From: Methylocapsa acidiphila B2
GTDB lineage: Bacteria > Pseudomonadota > Alphaproteobacteria > Rhizobiales > Beijerinckiaceae
Direction: 5' to 3'
Assembly (NCBI RefSeq): GCF_000427445.1
Contig: NZ_KE386496.1
Location: 2,743,504 to 2,807,503 of the forward strand
Length of the DNA stretch: 64,000 nucleotides
Made by a program: the position numbers and the translations under genes. The notes below the pieces were generated by a model. That model was not told the DNA's origin. It worked only from the letters and a program-made list of their open reading frames with translations, and did not search any database. Of this stretch, positions 1 through 8,737 are shown one piece after another; the first letter of the stretch is position 1; the number at the start of each line of letters is the position of its first letter.

Positions 1-1455
1 CGACGGCTTCGCCACTCTCGACGCCGCATAGAGCTTTTGCAGCGCCTCCGGCTCCGAGAAGTCGATCTGCTTATAGCCGTGCTGCTTCATAGCTTCGGCA
101 AGCTGCTCGGACTTCTCGATCGAGGTCGTGCCGACGAGCATCGGTTGCAGCTTCGCGTTGGCGGTTTCGATTTCGCGAATGATCGCGCGAAGCTTTTCCT
201 CGGAGCTGCGATAGACTTCGTCGTCTTCGTCTAGACGCCTGACCGGCCGGTTGGTCGGCACCTCGACGACCTCGAGCTTGTAGATCTCGGCGAACTCATC
301 CGCTTCGGTCAGCGCCGTTCCGGTCATGCCGGCGAGCTTGCCATAGAGGCGGAAATAATTCTGGAAGGTGATCGAGGCGAGCGTGACGTTCTCGGGCTGG
401 ACCTGGACATGCTCCTTCGCCTCGAGCGCCTGGTGCAACCCTTCCGAATAGCGCCGGCCAGGCATCATGCGGCCGGTGAATTCATCGATGATGACGACCT
501 CGCCACGGCGGACGATATAGTCCTTGTCGCGCTGGAACAATTTATGGGCGCGCAAAGCCTGGTTGACGTGATGCACGATCGTGACATTGGCCGCCTCGTA
601 GAGGGAGCCTTCGGCCAGGATCCCGGCCTCGCGCAGCAATTCCTCGATATGCTCGTTGCCGGCTTCGGTGAGATTGGTCGTGCGCTGCTTCTCGTCGAGG
701 TCGTAATCCTCGCGCGTGAGGCTCGGCAGGATCTTGTCGATCGCGTTGTACAGGTCTGATTTATCGTCGGAGGGACCGGAAATGATGAGCGGCGTGCGCG
801 CCTCGTCGATCAGGATGGAATCGACCTCGTCGACGATCGCGAAATGATGCCCGCGCTGGACCATTTGGCCGAGCTCATATTTCATATTGTCGCGGAGATA
901 GTCGAAGCCGAATTCGTTATTCGTCCCATAGGTCACGTCGGCGGCGTAGGAGCGACGGCGCTCATCGTCGTCGAGTCCGTGCAGAATCGTCCCCGTCGTC
1001 AGGCCGAGAAACTTATAGATGGCGCCCATCCATTCGGCGTCGCGGCGGGCGAGATAATCATTGACTGTGATGACATGAACGCCCTTGCCGGCGAGCGCGT
1101 TGAGATAGGTCGCGAGCGTCGCCACCAGGGTCTTGCCCTCGCCAGTGCGCATCTCGGCGATCCCACCCTCGTGCAGCACCATGCCGCCGATGAGCTGAAC
1201 GTCGAAATGGCGCTGCCCGAGAACGCGCCGCGCCGCCTCGCGCACTGTGGCGAATGCTGGCACGAGGAGCTGATCGAGCGTCTTTCCGGCGGCGAGCTCG
1301 GCGCGGAACGTCTCGGTTCTGGCCGCGAGCTCGTCATCCGTGAGCTTCAGCATCTCGGGCTCGAGCGCATTGATCGCCGCGACTTTCGGCCGATAGCTTT
1401 TCAGGCGGCGGTCATTGGCCGATCCGAAAATCTTCTTCGCGAGGGACCCCAACAT
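1..1455 (-). CDS. secA: Protein translocase ATPase SecA, N-terminal part (3' end beyond window)
   Basis: This is the first 485 codons of SecA, the cytoplasmic ATPase that pushes preproteins through SecYEG. The window edge cuts the gene in frame, so the rest lies to the left. The protein opens [19 protein letters not shown]. It carries the Walker A motif in [20 protein letters not shown], a DEAD-type Walker B in [14 protein letters not shown], and the [15 protein letters not shown] and GMTGTA motifs of the family. The nucleotide-binding fold 1 and preprotein cross-linking region are complete, and nucleotide-binding fold 2 has begun. The ATG at 1455 matches the conserved SecA start. It is divergent from the PpiC-type foldase gene, an arrangement common in Hyphomicrobiales that links export with periplasmic folding. 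Identification is secure. Confidence 0.97.
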   Translation of the reverse strand, partial: MLGSLAKKIFGSANDRRLKSYRPKVAAINALEPEMLKLTDDELAARTETFRAELAAGKTLDQLLVPAFATVREAARRVLGQRHFDVQLIGGMVLHEGGIAEMRTGEGKTLVATLATYLNALAGKGVHVITVNDYLARRDAEWMGAIYKFLGLTTGTILHGLDDDERRRSYAADVTYGTNNEFGFDYLRDNMKYELGQMVQRGHHFAIVDEVDSILIDEARTPLIISGPSDDKSDLYNAIDKILPSLTREDYDLDEKQRTTNLTEAGNEHIEELLREAGILAEGSLYEAANVTIVHHVNQALRAHKLFQRDKDYIVRRGEVVIIDEFTGRMMPGRRYSEGLHQALEAKEHVQVQPENVTLASITFQNYFRLYGKLAGMTGTALTEADEFAEIYKLEVVEVPTNRPVRRLDEDDEVYRSSEEKLRAIIREIETANAKLQPMLVGTTSIEKSEQLAEAMKQHGYKQIDFSEPEALQKLYAASRVAKPS

Positions 1456-1940
1456 TATCCAAGGACCTTTCCGGACACGCGGCCCGAGCCGATTTCAAAT
1501 TGCGCCGGGCGTCGAGCGGCGCCGCCCGACTTCGCCCTCAGCTCACGCGCGCAAGGGCCTAAACCCAAGCGCCCCTGCGAGCAAGAAACAGATTCGCCGC
1601 GCACGGCCTCTTCCAGCCGGACGCGGGCGCAAGGGCCCGAATTTGCAGGAAAACACGAAATTCGGGCGCGGCGGGCCGGCCTCCGCGCCGAAGGCGCGAT
1701 GCGTCCACGCGGAGCCGGCGGCCCTGGACGACTTTTGCAAGAACGTCTCGAAAAATTTGCGCTCCTGCGTTGAAAACGATCCCGCCAGCCTGCGCTCGAC
1801 AGATAAGAGTGGGGTTTGACCTTGTCAAATCCGCGCGTCCGTGCATCTGTCGCCCGCCGTCCCGCGCTCAACCGCGCCCGGGGCCGCGGGGCCTCGACCG
1901 CCTCGGTCCCATGTCCACTCTCAGCCCGGAGCTCAACTGC
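1456..1940. other. Divergent intergenic region between secA and the foldase gene
   Basis: About 485 bases with no convincing gene. It must hold the promoters of secA (minus) and the PpiC-type foldase (plus). The only clear structure is a perfect 10-base inverted repeat, described separately. Long open frames crossing it on both strands have no recognisable protein content and look like GC-rich shadows. Confidence 0.6.
1635..1667. repeat. Perfect inverted repeat upstream of secA
   Basis: The arms GCCCGAATTT (1635-1644) and AAATTCGGGC (1658-1667) are exact reverse complements around a 13-base A-rich loop. It lies about 180 bases upstream of the secA start and 270 bases upstream of the foldase start. 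It could be a regulator-binding site or an RNA hairpin in the secA leader. No poly-T follows in either direction, so a terminator is unlikely. Confidence 0.5.
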
Positions 1941-2828
1941 ATGATCTCGAAGCAATCCTTGCGCGGCATGGCCATGGGCCTCGCCTGCGCCGCGGCCGTC
2001 GCCGGACCGGTTCTCCTCGCGGCGGCCCCCGCCGCAGCGAAGGTTCTGGCCACGGTCAACGGCAGGGAGATCACCGACGAGGACGTGAAGATCGCCGCCG
2101 AGGATCTCGGCCCGAGCCTTCCCCCCCAGCTCGAGGGCAAGGCGCGCGAGTCCTATGTTCTCGACTTTTTGATCGACGGGCTCCTCGTGGCGCAGAAAGC
2201 GCAGGCCGACAAGCTCGACCAGACTCCCGATTTCGCCAAAAAGCTCGCCTATTATCGCGAGAAGCTTCTGATGGAGACGCTGCTCAACCAGGTCGCCAAA
2301 GCCGCGATCACCGACGCCGCGCTCAAGGCCACTTATGACGAAGCCGCCAAGGCGCAGAAGCCGGAAACCGAGATTCACGCCCGCCATATTCTCGTCCCGA
2401 CCGACGAAGACGCCAAAGCCGCGTTGAAGCGGGTGAAGGCCGGCGAGGATTTCGCCAAAGTGGCGAAGGAAGTCTCCAAGGATCCGGGCTCGGAAGGCGG
2501 CGACCTCGGCTGGTTCACCAAGGACCGCATGGTGCCGGAATTCGCCGACGCCGCGTTCAAGCTTGACGAAGGGCAGATTTCCGAGCCGGTCAAGAGCCCG
2601 TTCGGCTGGCATATCATCAAGATCGAAGGCAAGCGGCAGAAAACCTTCCCTTCCTTTGACGAGGTCAAGGATCAGGTCTCCCGCTATGTCGCGCAAAAGG
2701 CTCAGGGCGAGCTGGTCGCGCAATTGCGCAAAACCGCCAAGATCGAGCGCACCGAGCCCCCGGCCGATCCGGCTAAGGCCGCTGCGCCAGACGCCGCCAA
2801 GCCAGCCCCGGCGCCGGCAAAGAAGTAA
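1941..2828 (+). CDS. Periplasmic PpiC-type (parvulin) peptidyl-prolyl cis-trans isomerase / foldase
   Basis: A 295-aa parvulin-family foldase expected to help exported proteins fold in the periplasm. The start at 1941 is chosen because it gives a signal peptide (MISKQSLRGMAMGLACAAAV, then AxA sites before KVLATVNG). The open frame runs further upstream, but that extension is Arg/Pro-rich and unlike the family. A SurA/PrsA-like N-terminal helical region (about residues 35-140) precedes the rotamase domain (about 145-245), marked by IHARHILVPTDEDA, GSEGGDLGWF and SPFGWHIIKIEG. The tail is Ala/Pro/Lys-rich (PAKAAAPDAAKPAPAPAKK). The gene is divergent from secA, consistent with a shared export role. 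The family is certain; the exact orthologue name is not. Confidence 0.92.
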   Translation: MISKQSLRGMAMGLACAAAVAGPVLLAAAPAAAKVLATVNGREITDEDVKIAAEDLGPSLPPQLEGKARESYVLDFLIDGLLVAQKAQADKLDQTPDFAKKLAYYREKLLMETLLNQVAKAAITDAALKATYDEAAKAQKPETEIHARHILVPTDEDAKAALKRVKAGEDFAKVAKEVSKDPGSEGGDLGWFTKDRMVPEFADAAFKLDEGQISEPVKSPFGWHIIKIEGKRQKTFPSFDEVKDQVSRYVAQKAQGELVAQLRKTAKIERTEPPADPAKAAAPDAAKPAPAPAKK

Positions 2829-2878
2829 GGCGGCGTAAACGCGCGAAGACGCTCGAGGGCCGCGCATGCGACGCGGCC

Positions 2879-2905
2879 GCCTCGGCGCCCCGACGGCGCC
2901 GAGGC
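2879..2905 (+). terminator. Hairpin between the foldase gene and argJ
   Basis: An 11-bp perfect stem (2879-2889 pairing with 2895-2905) closes a CCGAC loop, 50 bases after the foldase stop codon. Only a short ATTCT follows, so as a rho-independent terminator it is weak. It probably separates the foldase transcript from argJ. Confidence 0.45.
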
Positions 2906-2951
2906 ATTCTCGCAAGACGAGCTCATTCTAAGTCTCGGAGGATGCGCAACC

Positions 2952-4193
2952 ATGGTCGCCGCCCTATCCCCGCTCGCGCCCAAATCCTATCCCGACCTGC
3001 CCGACATCGAGGGCGTGCGCTTCGCGACCGGCGCCGCCGGCGTGCGCTACAAGGGCCGCACCGACGTCATGCTGGCGCTGTTCGACAAAGGCACGCAAGT
3101 CGCCGGCGTGTTCACCAAGTCGAAATGCCCATCGGCGCCGGTGGACTGGTGCCGCGCGAGGCTCGCCGGCGGCAAGGCGCGCGCGCTCGTCGTCAATTCG
3201 GGCAACGCCAACGCCTTCACCGGCAAGAACGGGGCGCAAGCCGCCAAATTCACCGCGACTCTCGCCGGCAAGGCGACCAGCGCGCCGGCCGCCGAGATCT
3301 TTCTAGCCTCGACCGGCGTGATCGGCGAGCCGCTCGACGCCTCGAAATTCGAGGGCGTGTTTGAGAAGCTCGCCGCGGCGGCCGCGCCGAATGGGCTGTT
3401 CGAAGCCGCCAAGGCGATCATGACGACCGACACATATCCTAAGGTCGCGACGGCGCGGGCGACGATCGGCGGCGTCGAAGTTCTGATTTCCGGCATGGCG
3501 AAAGGCGCCGGCATGATCGCGCCGGACATGGCGACCATGCTCGCCTTCGTCTTCACCGACGCGCCGATCGCGGCGCCCGCGCTGCAATCCTTGCTGAGCA
3601 AAGGCGCGCAGGGCTCGTTCAATTCAATCACCGTCGACAGCGACACCTCCACTTCCGACACGTTGCTGATCTTCGCCACGGGCGCGGCGGCCAAGCGCGG
3701 CGCGCCGCAGATCGCGCTCGCCAACGACCGTCGTCTGGCGAGCTTCAGGGCGGCGCTCGATGGGCTTCTGCTCGATCTGGCGCAACAGGTGGTCAAGGAT
3801 GGCGAGGGCGCGCGCAAATTCATCGAAGTGAAGGTGGAATGCGCGGCGAGCGCCGCCGCGGCCAAGAAGATCGCGCTCTCCATCGCCAATTCGCCCCTGG
3901 TGAAGACCGCGATCGCCGGCGAGGACGCGAATTGGGGCCGCATCGTCATGGCCGTCGGCAAGGCCGGCGAAAAGGCCGAGCGCGACAGACTCGCGATCTG
4001 GTTCAACGGCGTGCGCGTGGCCTATAAGGGCCTGCGCGACCCGGCCTATGACGAGAAGCAGGTCTCGAAGCTGATGCAAGCGCAGGAGATCGCAATTCGC
4101 GTCGAACTCGGGCTCGGCAAAGGCCAGGCGACCGTCTGGACCTGCGACCTCACCAAGGAATATATCGCGATCAACGGCGACTACAGGTCCTGA
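2952..4193 (+). CDS. argJ: Bifunctional glutamate N-acetyltransferase / amino-acid acetyltransferase ArgJ
   Basis: ArgJ (413 aa) transfers the acetyl group of N-acetylornithine to glutamate, closing the acetyl cycle of arginine synthesis. In many bacteria it also makes N-acetylglutamate from acetyl-CoA. The self-cleavage site is in the [20 protein letters not shown] block, with Thr195 as the expected N-terminal nucleophile of the beta chain. [14 protein letters not shown] and the C-terminal [11 protein letters not shown] are further family signatures. The length is normal. The start is supported by GGAGGA at 2937-2942, nine bases upstream. mutT follows after five bases, so the two are probably cotranscribed. 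Confidence 0.97.
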   Translation: MVAALSPLAPKSYPDLPDIEGVRFATGAAGVRYKGRTDVMLALFDKGTQVAGVFTKSKCPSAPVDWCRARLAGGKARALVVNSGNANAFTGKNGAQAAKFTATLAGKATSAPAAEIFLASTGVIGEPLDASKFEGVFEKLAAAAAPNGLFEAAKAIMTTDTYPKVATARATIGGVEVLISGMAKGAGMIAPDMATMLAFVFTDAPIAAPALQSLLSKGAQGSFNSITVDSDTSTSDTLLIFATGAAAKRGAPQIALANDRRLASFRAALDGLLLDLAQQVVKDGEGARKFIEVKVECAASAAAAKKIALSIANSPLVKTAIAGEDANWGRIVMAVGKAGEKAERDRLAIWFNGVRVAYKGLRDPAYDEKQVSKLMQAQEIAIRVELGLGKGQATVWTCDLTKEYIAINGDYRS

Positions 4194-4198
4194 GGCCG

Positions 4199-4600
4199 AT
4201 GAAGCTTCTGCTCGTCGTCGCCGTCGCGCTTGTCGACGCCGACGCGCGGGTGCTGATCGCGCAAAGGCCGGAAGGCAAGCAGCTCGCGGGGCTTTGGGAA
4301 TTTCCCGGCGGCAAGGTCGAGGCGGGCGAGCGGCCGGAAACCGCGCTCATCCGCGAATTGCGCGAGGAGCTCGGCATCGCGGTCAAGGAACCATGCCTCG
4401 CGCCCTTGACCTTCGCGAGCCACACCTATCCAGAATTTCATTTGCTGATGCCGCTTTATATTTGCCGGCGTTGGGAAGGCTTTGTTGAAGCGCGAGAGCA
4501 TAGCGCGCTGAAATGGGTGCGCGCCAAAGAGCTGCGCGCCTACCCGATGCCCCCCGCCGACGCGCCGCTCATTCCGCCGTTGATCGATCTTTTGGGGTGA
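4199..4600 (+). CDS. mutT: Nudix hydrolase, MutT-type 8-oxo-dGTP diphosphatase
   Basis: A 133-aa Nudix enzyme, probably removing 8-oxo-dGTP from the nucleotide pool. The Nudix box is complete: GGKVEAGERPETALIRELRE followed by ELGI, with the metal-binding RELREE glutamates present. LLVVAVALVDADARVLIAQRP is the usual MutT opening and GLWEFPGGK the usual lead into the box. The gene begins five bases after argJ stops, a linkage frequent in alphaproteobacteria. Substrate preference (8-oxo-dGTP or CTP-type) cannot be told from sequence alone. Confidence 0.93.
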   Translation: MKLLLVVAVALVDADARVLIAQRPEGKQLAGLWEFPGGKVEAGERPETALIRELREELGIAVKEPCLAPLTFASHTYPEFHLLMPLYICRRWEGFVEAREHSALKWVRAKELRAYPMPPADAPLIPPLIDLLG

Positions 4601-4728
4601 AACACTTTCCGCGTGAGCCGCGCGCCGTCAGCGATGCAGGCTTGCCTCGCGTCAACGGTGTAAGCTTTATTAACCCGCGAGCTTCGCATATTTGACAACG
4701 CCTTTTATAAATTAGGATAGAATGTTTC

Positions 4729-5631
4729 ATGGCTTCTCGCCCCGATGTTCAGAAGTCAGAGCGCCCCGACCTTACGGTCGAGCAAAAGCGTCGATGTATT
4801 CTGCGCCTCCAGCGATGTATTGGAGAGCTTGAGAATTTTGTTCCCACTAATGTTCAGAGACGCAATCCACCGGAGGTGCTCGTCCTGGAAACCTCGATTG
4901 AGGAGGCGCTGGTCGCGGCGTTTGGCGAGCGAACAGCTTCCTACACCCGCTATAGCCGGGCCACGAACTTGAACCATGGTTCGTATGTGGGCGTCGCGGG
5001 ATTATACTTTCACGATCCAGCACGGGCTGAGGCCCAAGTACAAGCTGACACGCGGCGATTTCTTGCCGAAGGCAAGGAGGAGTCGCTTGCCCTTTTGCGG
5101 CAAGCAATCCGTGCACTTGAAGATGAAATTGCCGATCAAGAATTCGACGCGGCAACAGCTTTCACGCCTATTTCTGCACCAGTTCACCCGGAGAAAGTCT
5201 TCGTTGTGCATGGGCACGATGGCACTCCGAAGGTCGAAGTTGCCAGATTCATTGAAATGCTCAGATTCGAGGCGGTAATTCTGCATGAGCGACCGAACAA
5301 GGGACGCACGCTTATTACGAAATTTCGTGAGGAGGCGGACGGTGTCGGATATGCGGTCGTATTGATGACTCCTGACGATGTAGGTAAGGCCGAGAAGACG
5401 CTTGATCTCAAGTCGCGAGCGCGTCAGAATGTGGTATTTGAACTCGGCTTTTTTGTCGGCAAGCTTGGCCCTGAGCGAGTAACTGCACTGGTTAAGGGCG
5501 ACATTGAGAAACCCTCTGATTTTGATGGGGTTGTCTACATCTCGCTCGAAGAGGACTGGCAAAAAAAGTTGGGTATCGAGCTTCAAGTGGCCGGATATGA
5601 AATAGATTGGAACAAGGTGATGAAGCGATAG
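4729..5631 (+). CDS. TIR-like nucleotide-binding protein (orphan, possible phage-defence effector)
   Basis: A 300-aa protein with a helical N-terminal half and a TIR-like domain at about residues 155-285. The domain starts KVFVVHGHDGTPKVEVARFI and includes GRTLITKFREEA, YAVVLMTPDD, and ARQNVVFELGFFVGKLG, whose Glu is the likely catalytic residue. Families with this TIR-like fold include cyclic-nucleotide-activated NAD-degrading effectors (Pycsar/CBASS types). No cyclase, CD-NTase or other partner gene is next to it, so its activator is unknown. Base composition is visibly less GC-rich than argJ-mutT on one side and mtoX on the other, suggesting horizontal acquisition. A purine-rich AGGATAG precedes the ATG. 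The defence role is inference; the fold assignment is fairly strong. Confidence 0.75.
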   Translation: MASRPDVQKSERPDLTVEQKRRCILRLQRCIGELENFVPTNVQRRNPPEVLVLETSIEEALVAAFGERTASYTRYSRATNLNHGSYVGVAGLYFHDPARAEAQVQADTRRFLAEGKEESLALLRQAIRALEDEIADQEFDAATAFTPISAPVHPEKVFVVHGHDGTPKVEVARFIEMLRFEAVILHERPNKGRTLITKFREEADGVGYAVVLMTPDDVGKAEKTLDLKSRARQNVVFELGFFVGKLGPERVTALVKGDIEKPSDFDGVVYISLEEDWQKKLGIELQVAGYEIDWNKVMKR

Positions 5632-5753
5632 TTAGCTCGCACGTTTGCCTTATCTTAACCTGTTCATTCCGATAATCATCTTTGCCGTTGCAGATTGCGT
5701 GTAGACGCGTTTCTAGAAAACCTTAGCCTGGCAAACAAAGATCAGCGTTAGTC

Positions 5754-6422
5754 TCAATCCTTCCTCATTCCCGCCTCCATCAACAGCGTCTCGATGTCGC
5801 CGAGAATCGCCGACACGTCGAGAGACTGGTTGGAATAGATCTCGCGCACATCGCCTTCGTGGTCGATCAGGAACACTTTCAGGAGGTGGTTGAAGACCGG
5901 CGCGCCCGCCGCCGAGGCCGCTCGATCCAGAGCGATCTCCTCGCCAAAATTGTGCAACAAAGGTCTCAAGAAAAAATCCGAATAGGTGGTGAGAAAATGC
6001 CACCGCGCGGAGTCGGACCCGCTTTCATAGGCGCGGGAAAAAGCCGCGAGCGTCCCGGGCTTGTCCCGCGCCGGATCGAGGCTGAGGAAGACAAGGCGAA
6101 GGCGTCCACGCAGATCTGACCGCGCGATTGCAGCCGCACGGACTTCCTCGAACGCCTCCCAAGCGAGCGGACAGCCTTGCGGATCGACGCATGATGTGTA
6201 GAAAAAGCTCAGAAGCGTGATCGCCCCTTTCGTATAGGAGGATAACAGATGCGGAAAGCGGCTGCCCTCCAGAACGATTCCTTGCGGCGCGCGAAAAATA
6301 TGGTCGAGCCGATAGCTCCCCGGGGCAGGATAACCAAACCCACCGGCGCTCTCCTCTGCGCCTGAGGGCGCAAGCATCGACGCCCATAAAAGCGACGCAA
6401 CAATCAGCGGCCGGGTAAGCAA
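5754..6422 (-). CDS. SCO1/SenC-family thioredoxin-like protein, partner of MtoX
   Basis: A 222-aa exported protein (signal peptide about residues 1-22) with a thioredoxin-like SCO fold. SCO proteins deliver copper or handle redox at metal sites. The usual metal-binding CxxxC is replaced here by a wider spacing, Cys78-VDPQG-Cys84, in FFYTSCVDPQGCPLAWEAF. FNHLLKVFLIDHEGDVREIY supplies the His and strand expected downstream. It lies 14 bases after mtoX on the same strand. An mtoX-SCO neighbourhood is known for methanethiol oxidase operons, where copper maturation of MtoX is the presumed job. The altered spacing makes canonical Cu chemistry uncertain. Confidence 0.8.
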   Translation of the reverse strand: MLTRPLIVASLLWASMLAPSGAEESAGGFGYPAPGSYRLDHIFRAPQGIVLEGSRFPHLLSSYTKGAITLLSFFYTSCVDPQGCPLAWEAFEEVRAAAIARSDLRGRLRLVFLSLDPARDKPGTLAAFSRAYESGSDSARWHFLTTYSDFFLRPLLHNFGEEIALDRAASAAGAPVFNHLLKVFLIDHEGDVREIYSNQSLDVSAILGDIETLLMEAGMRKD

Positions 6423-6436
6423 GCCGCCCCGCGCGC

Positions 6437-7723
6437 TCAGGGCGAGGCCTTGTCGGCGGCGGCGGAAAATTTCATATGATGCGGCCGTCCGAGCTGCTCC
6501 TTGAAGAAATCGATCTCGAATTTGAGGTTCAGGTCCTTGCCGTCCCAGTCATAGGCGCGCAACACCTGCTCATTGTCGGCGCCCTTTTTGTCCCAGTTCG
6601 CCAACAGGGACGAGGTGATGTAGACGCGCTTCCCATCCCAGCTCTGCGAGATCATGTTGACCTGCTTGCCGGTGGTCTTTTCATAAATCTGCGTCGGATG
6701 CTCGGGATCTGAAATGTCGAATAAATGCGTCTTGCCGTCCATGAACGTGTTGACCCATAAAGTCTTGGCGTCGGCCGAGATCGAAATGTCCACGGGCAAG
6801 GGAATCTTGGCGGGATCGCCGATCGTTCCAACCTCCTTGGCGCCCCAATCGCCTTTCGCGTCGCGGCGGACGAGCCAGAGTTTCGAGGTCAGGGCGGTGG
6901 CGGTGATCGCCCAATCGTCGCCATCCTTGAGCGACCATCGAATCTCAAGCGGCGCGCCGGGCACGGCGAGGACTTTCTCCGGCTCCATGGATTTGAGGTT
7001 CCACAAGACCATCGTATTGCCAAAATTCTGCATCGCCTCGGCGTCTTGCACCAGTCCGCCGAGATCGCGCATGTAATTGTCCCAGCCGGTGAAGCTCGAC
7101 GTTAGCATCACGTTCTTTTTCGGATTGATCGCTATGTCATAGCCATAGCCGTCGCCGCCGTTTTCGGCCGGAATCGGATGGGCGGAAAGGAACTCGCCTT
7201 GATTGTTGTAGACCGCGAGCCCGGTCACGCCGTCATGCGTCGTGTTGGACAAGGCGCCAATGACCATTCGCCCGGGAATTGCGTAAAATGTATGAGGACC
7301 GACATAACCTGTCTTTTCCGGCAGGTCGTCGATCGTGCGGACGAGCTTTGGATGAGCAGGGTCCGTTCCAACGTCGAAGATGAAAATCTTGCTGTCGTCG
7401 AGCCGACCCGCCCAAAGATATTTGCGGTCGTCGGTGAAGCCCATGTGGTGCGCCTCGCCTTGGCCTCCGACCGAAATCTTGTCGATCGGCTTCCCGTAAG
7501 TCTTCGACTTCGGATCGACATCGATCGTCACCAGCTTGTCGGATTCGTCGCCGATCCCTTTCTCTCCCAGCGCCCAGACGTGCAAATAGGCTTCCTGCCC
7601 CTTGATCAGCGCCGCCATGTAAGGCGAAAGGCAGGTTTCGTCCGCCCGCGCCAGAGGCGCCACCGCGCCCAGGCATGCCGCCACAATTGCTGCCGCCAGC
7701 CGGCCCGCGACATTTGTCTGCAT
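6437..7723 (-). CDS. mtoX: Methanethiol oxidase / SBP56-family protein
   Basis: A 428-aa periplasmic SBP56-family protein. Characterised bacterial members oxidise methanethiol to formaldehyde, hydrogen sulfide and hydrogen peroxide with a copper-dependent centre. The signal peptide is MQTNVAGRLAAAIVAACLGA followed by a cleavage site near ARA-DE. Family hallmarks are GEAHHMGFTDDRKYLWAGRL, GYVGPHTFYAIPGRMVIGAL, TSSFTGWDNYMRDLGG and the C-terminal GRPHHMKFSA; the His pairs are candidate metal ligands. It is followed by the SCO gene, supporting MtoX rather than a eukaryote-like selenium-binding role. The MauG-like gene found in some mtoX operons is absent here, since the next gene is the unrelated TIR protein. 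Confidence 0.9.
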   Translation of the reverse strand: MQTNVAGRLAAAIVAACLGAVAPLARADETCLSPYMAALIKGQEAYLHVWALGEKGIGDESDKLVTIDVDPKSKTYGKPIDKISVGGQGEAHHMGFTDDRKYLWAGRLDDSKIFIFDVGTDPAHPKLVRTIDDLPEKTGYVGPHTFYAIPGRMVIGALSNTTHDGVTGLAVYNNQGEFLSAHPIPAENGGDGYGYDIAINPKKNVMLTSSFTGWDNYMRDLGGLVQDAEAMQNFGNTMVLWNLKSMEPEKVLAVPGAPLEIRWSLKDGDDWAITATALTSKLWLVRRDAKGDWGAKEVGTIGDPAKIPLPVDISISADAKTLWVNTFMDGKTHLFDISDPEHPTQIYEKTTGKQVNMISQSWDGKRVYITSSLLANWDKKGADNEQVLRAYDWDGKDLNLKFEIDFFKEQLGRPHHMKFSAAADKASP

Positions 7724-7975
7724 TCCTTGCTCCCGCCCTACCGCCTCGCGCGCGCGAACGGTAAAGCTTTGGCTAAGCCGGCCGAACGCCTGAGAGGAAC
7801 AGCCAAGCCGGCAAAAGGTTCAACGCCGACGGAACGGCGCGCCGCGCTCAGCCTCGGTCGAACAAGACGAAGGGGGCGTTGCACGCTGGCTGCGCGCCGG
7901 CCATGATCTACGGCTCGTTAGACATGCCGACCGAAAGGTCCCAGACCGGCGCTCCGATCGGATGGACTTTCTCTG

Positions 7976-8587
7976 ATGCTCCAAAGCAATCGGTTCGAAT
8001 TGGATGGAAACACGGCGCCGGAGCTGCTCGGACCCGGCGACTATAATGCCTTGGCTGAATATTTCGACCGCCTGAGAGGCGCCGCGGATCGTTTCGGCCT
8101 CGCCCTTCATGCGCCATTTTCCGGCGCGGCCGAGGCCCGCGACCCCGAGGCTCGCGCGCGATGCCTTTCGCAATGGGCGCGGCCCCTGAGCGCGCCCGGC
8201 TGGCGCCGGACCTTTGCGTTCCGCGACGGCGTGGGGGCGGTGGTCGCCTGCTTGGATCTCCTCGGCCCCGAACTCTCGGCCGAGCTGCATCGCGCCAGGG
8301 TCTCGCTCGCGGTGGAGCCGGCGTTTCAGCGGCGCGGACTTGGGGAAAGGCTAGTTCGACACGCGATCGCCTTCGCCCGCGACGCAGAGCTCGCCTGGCT
8401 CGATCTTTGGGTCTTCGCCCATAACGAGCAGGCTTTGGCGCTCTATCGCAAGGTCGGCTTTGTCGAAATCGGGCGGCATCGCGACCAGTTCCGCTGGCGA
8501 CGCATGTCGATCGACGACATCGCCATGGCTTACCGGCTCGATCCGCATTTGCCGCATCGCGTGTTCCAAACCGCGCCGCCGCAATGA
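7976..8587 (+). CDS. GNAT-family N-acetyltransferase
   Basis: A 203-aa protein with a GNAT acetyltransferase domain at about residues 75-180. The acetyl-CoA-binding motif A is VEPAFQRRGLGERLVRHAI (R/Q-x-x-G-x-G/A type). NEQALALYRKVGFVEIGRHR is the usual motif B region. Substrate cannot be deduced. It stands alone between the divergent mtoX operon and ftsE, with about 150 bases to ftsE, so operon membership is doubtful. The N-terminal 65 residues are not conserved-looking, and a shorter start is possible. Confidence 0.82.
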   Translation: MLQSNRFELDGNTAPELLGPGDYNALAEYFDRLRGAADRFGLALHAPFSGAAEARDPEARARCLSQWARPLSAPGWRRTFAFRDGVGAVVACLDLLGPELSAELHRARVSLAVEPAFQRRGLGERLVRHAIAFARDAELAWLDLWVFAHNEQALALYRKVGFVEIGRHRDQFRWRRMSIDDIAMAYRLDPHLPHRVFQTAPPQ

Positions 8588-8737
8588 CGCGAGAAGGACG
8601 CCGCCGGGCCGGACCTCGCCTGAAAACTGTCCAGATGATATGCGCCAGTCTAGATTGCGTCATTCCGGTTTCGAGAACATGCTCGTTTCCGTCGAGCTAA
8701 AGCTGCGGTCTCTAAAATTGCGCAAACGAGGTCTCGC

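Noticed and set aside
1770-1940. N-terminal extension of the PpiC foldase
   Set aside because: The extension is Arg/Pro-rich and would bury the signal peptide; the ATG at 1941 gives a normal exported protein.
1455-2915. 486-codon open frame on the minus strand opposite the foldase gene
   Set aside because: Antisense to a clear PpiC gene, Arg/Gly-rich with no recognisable motif; a GC-rich shadow.
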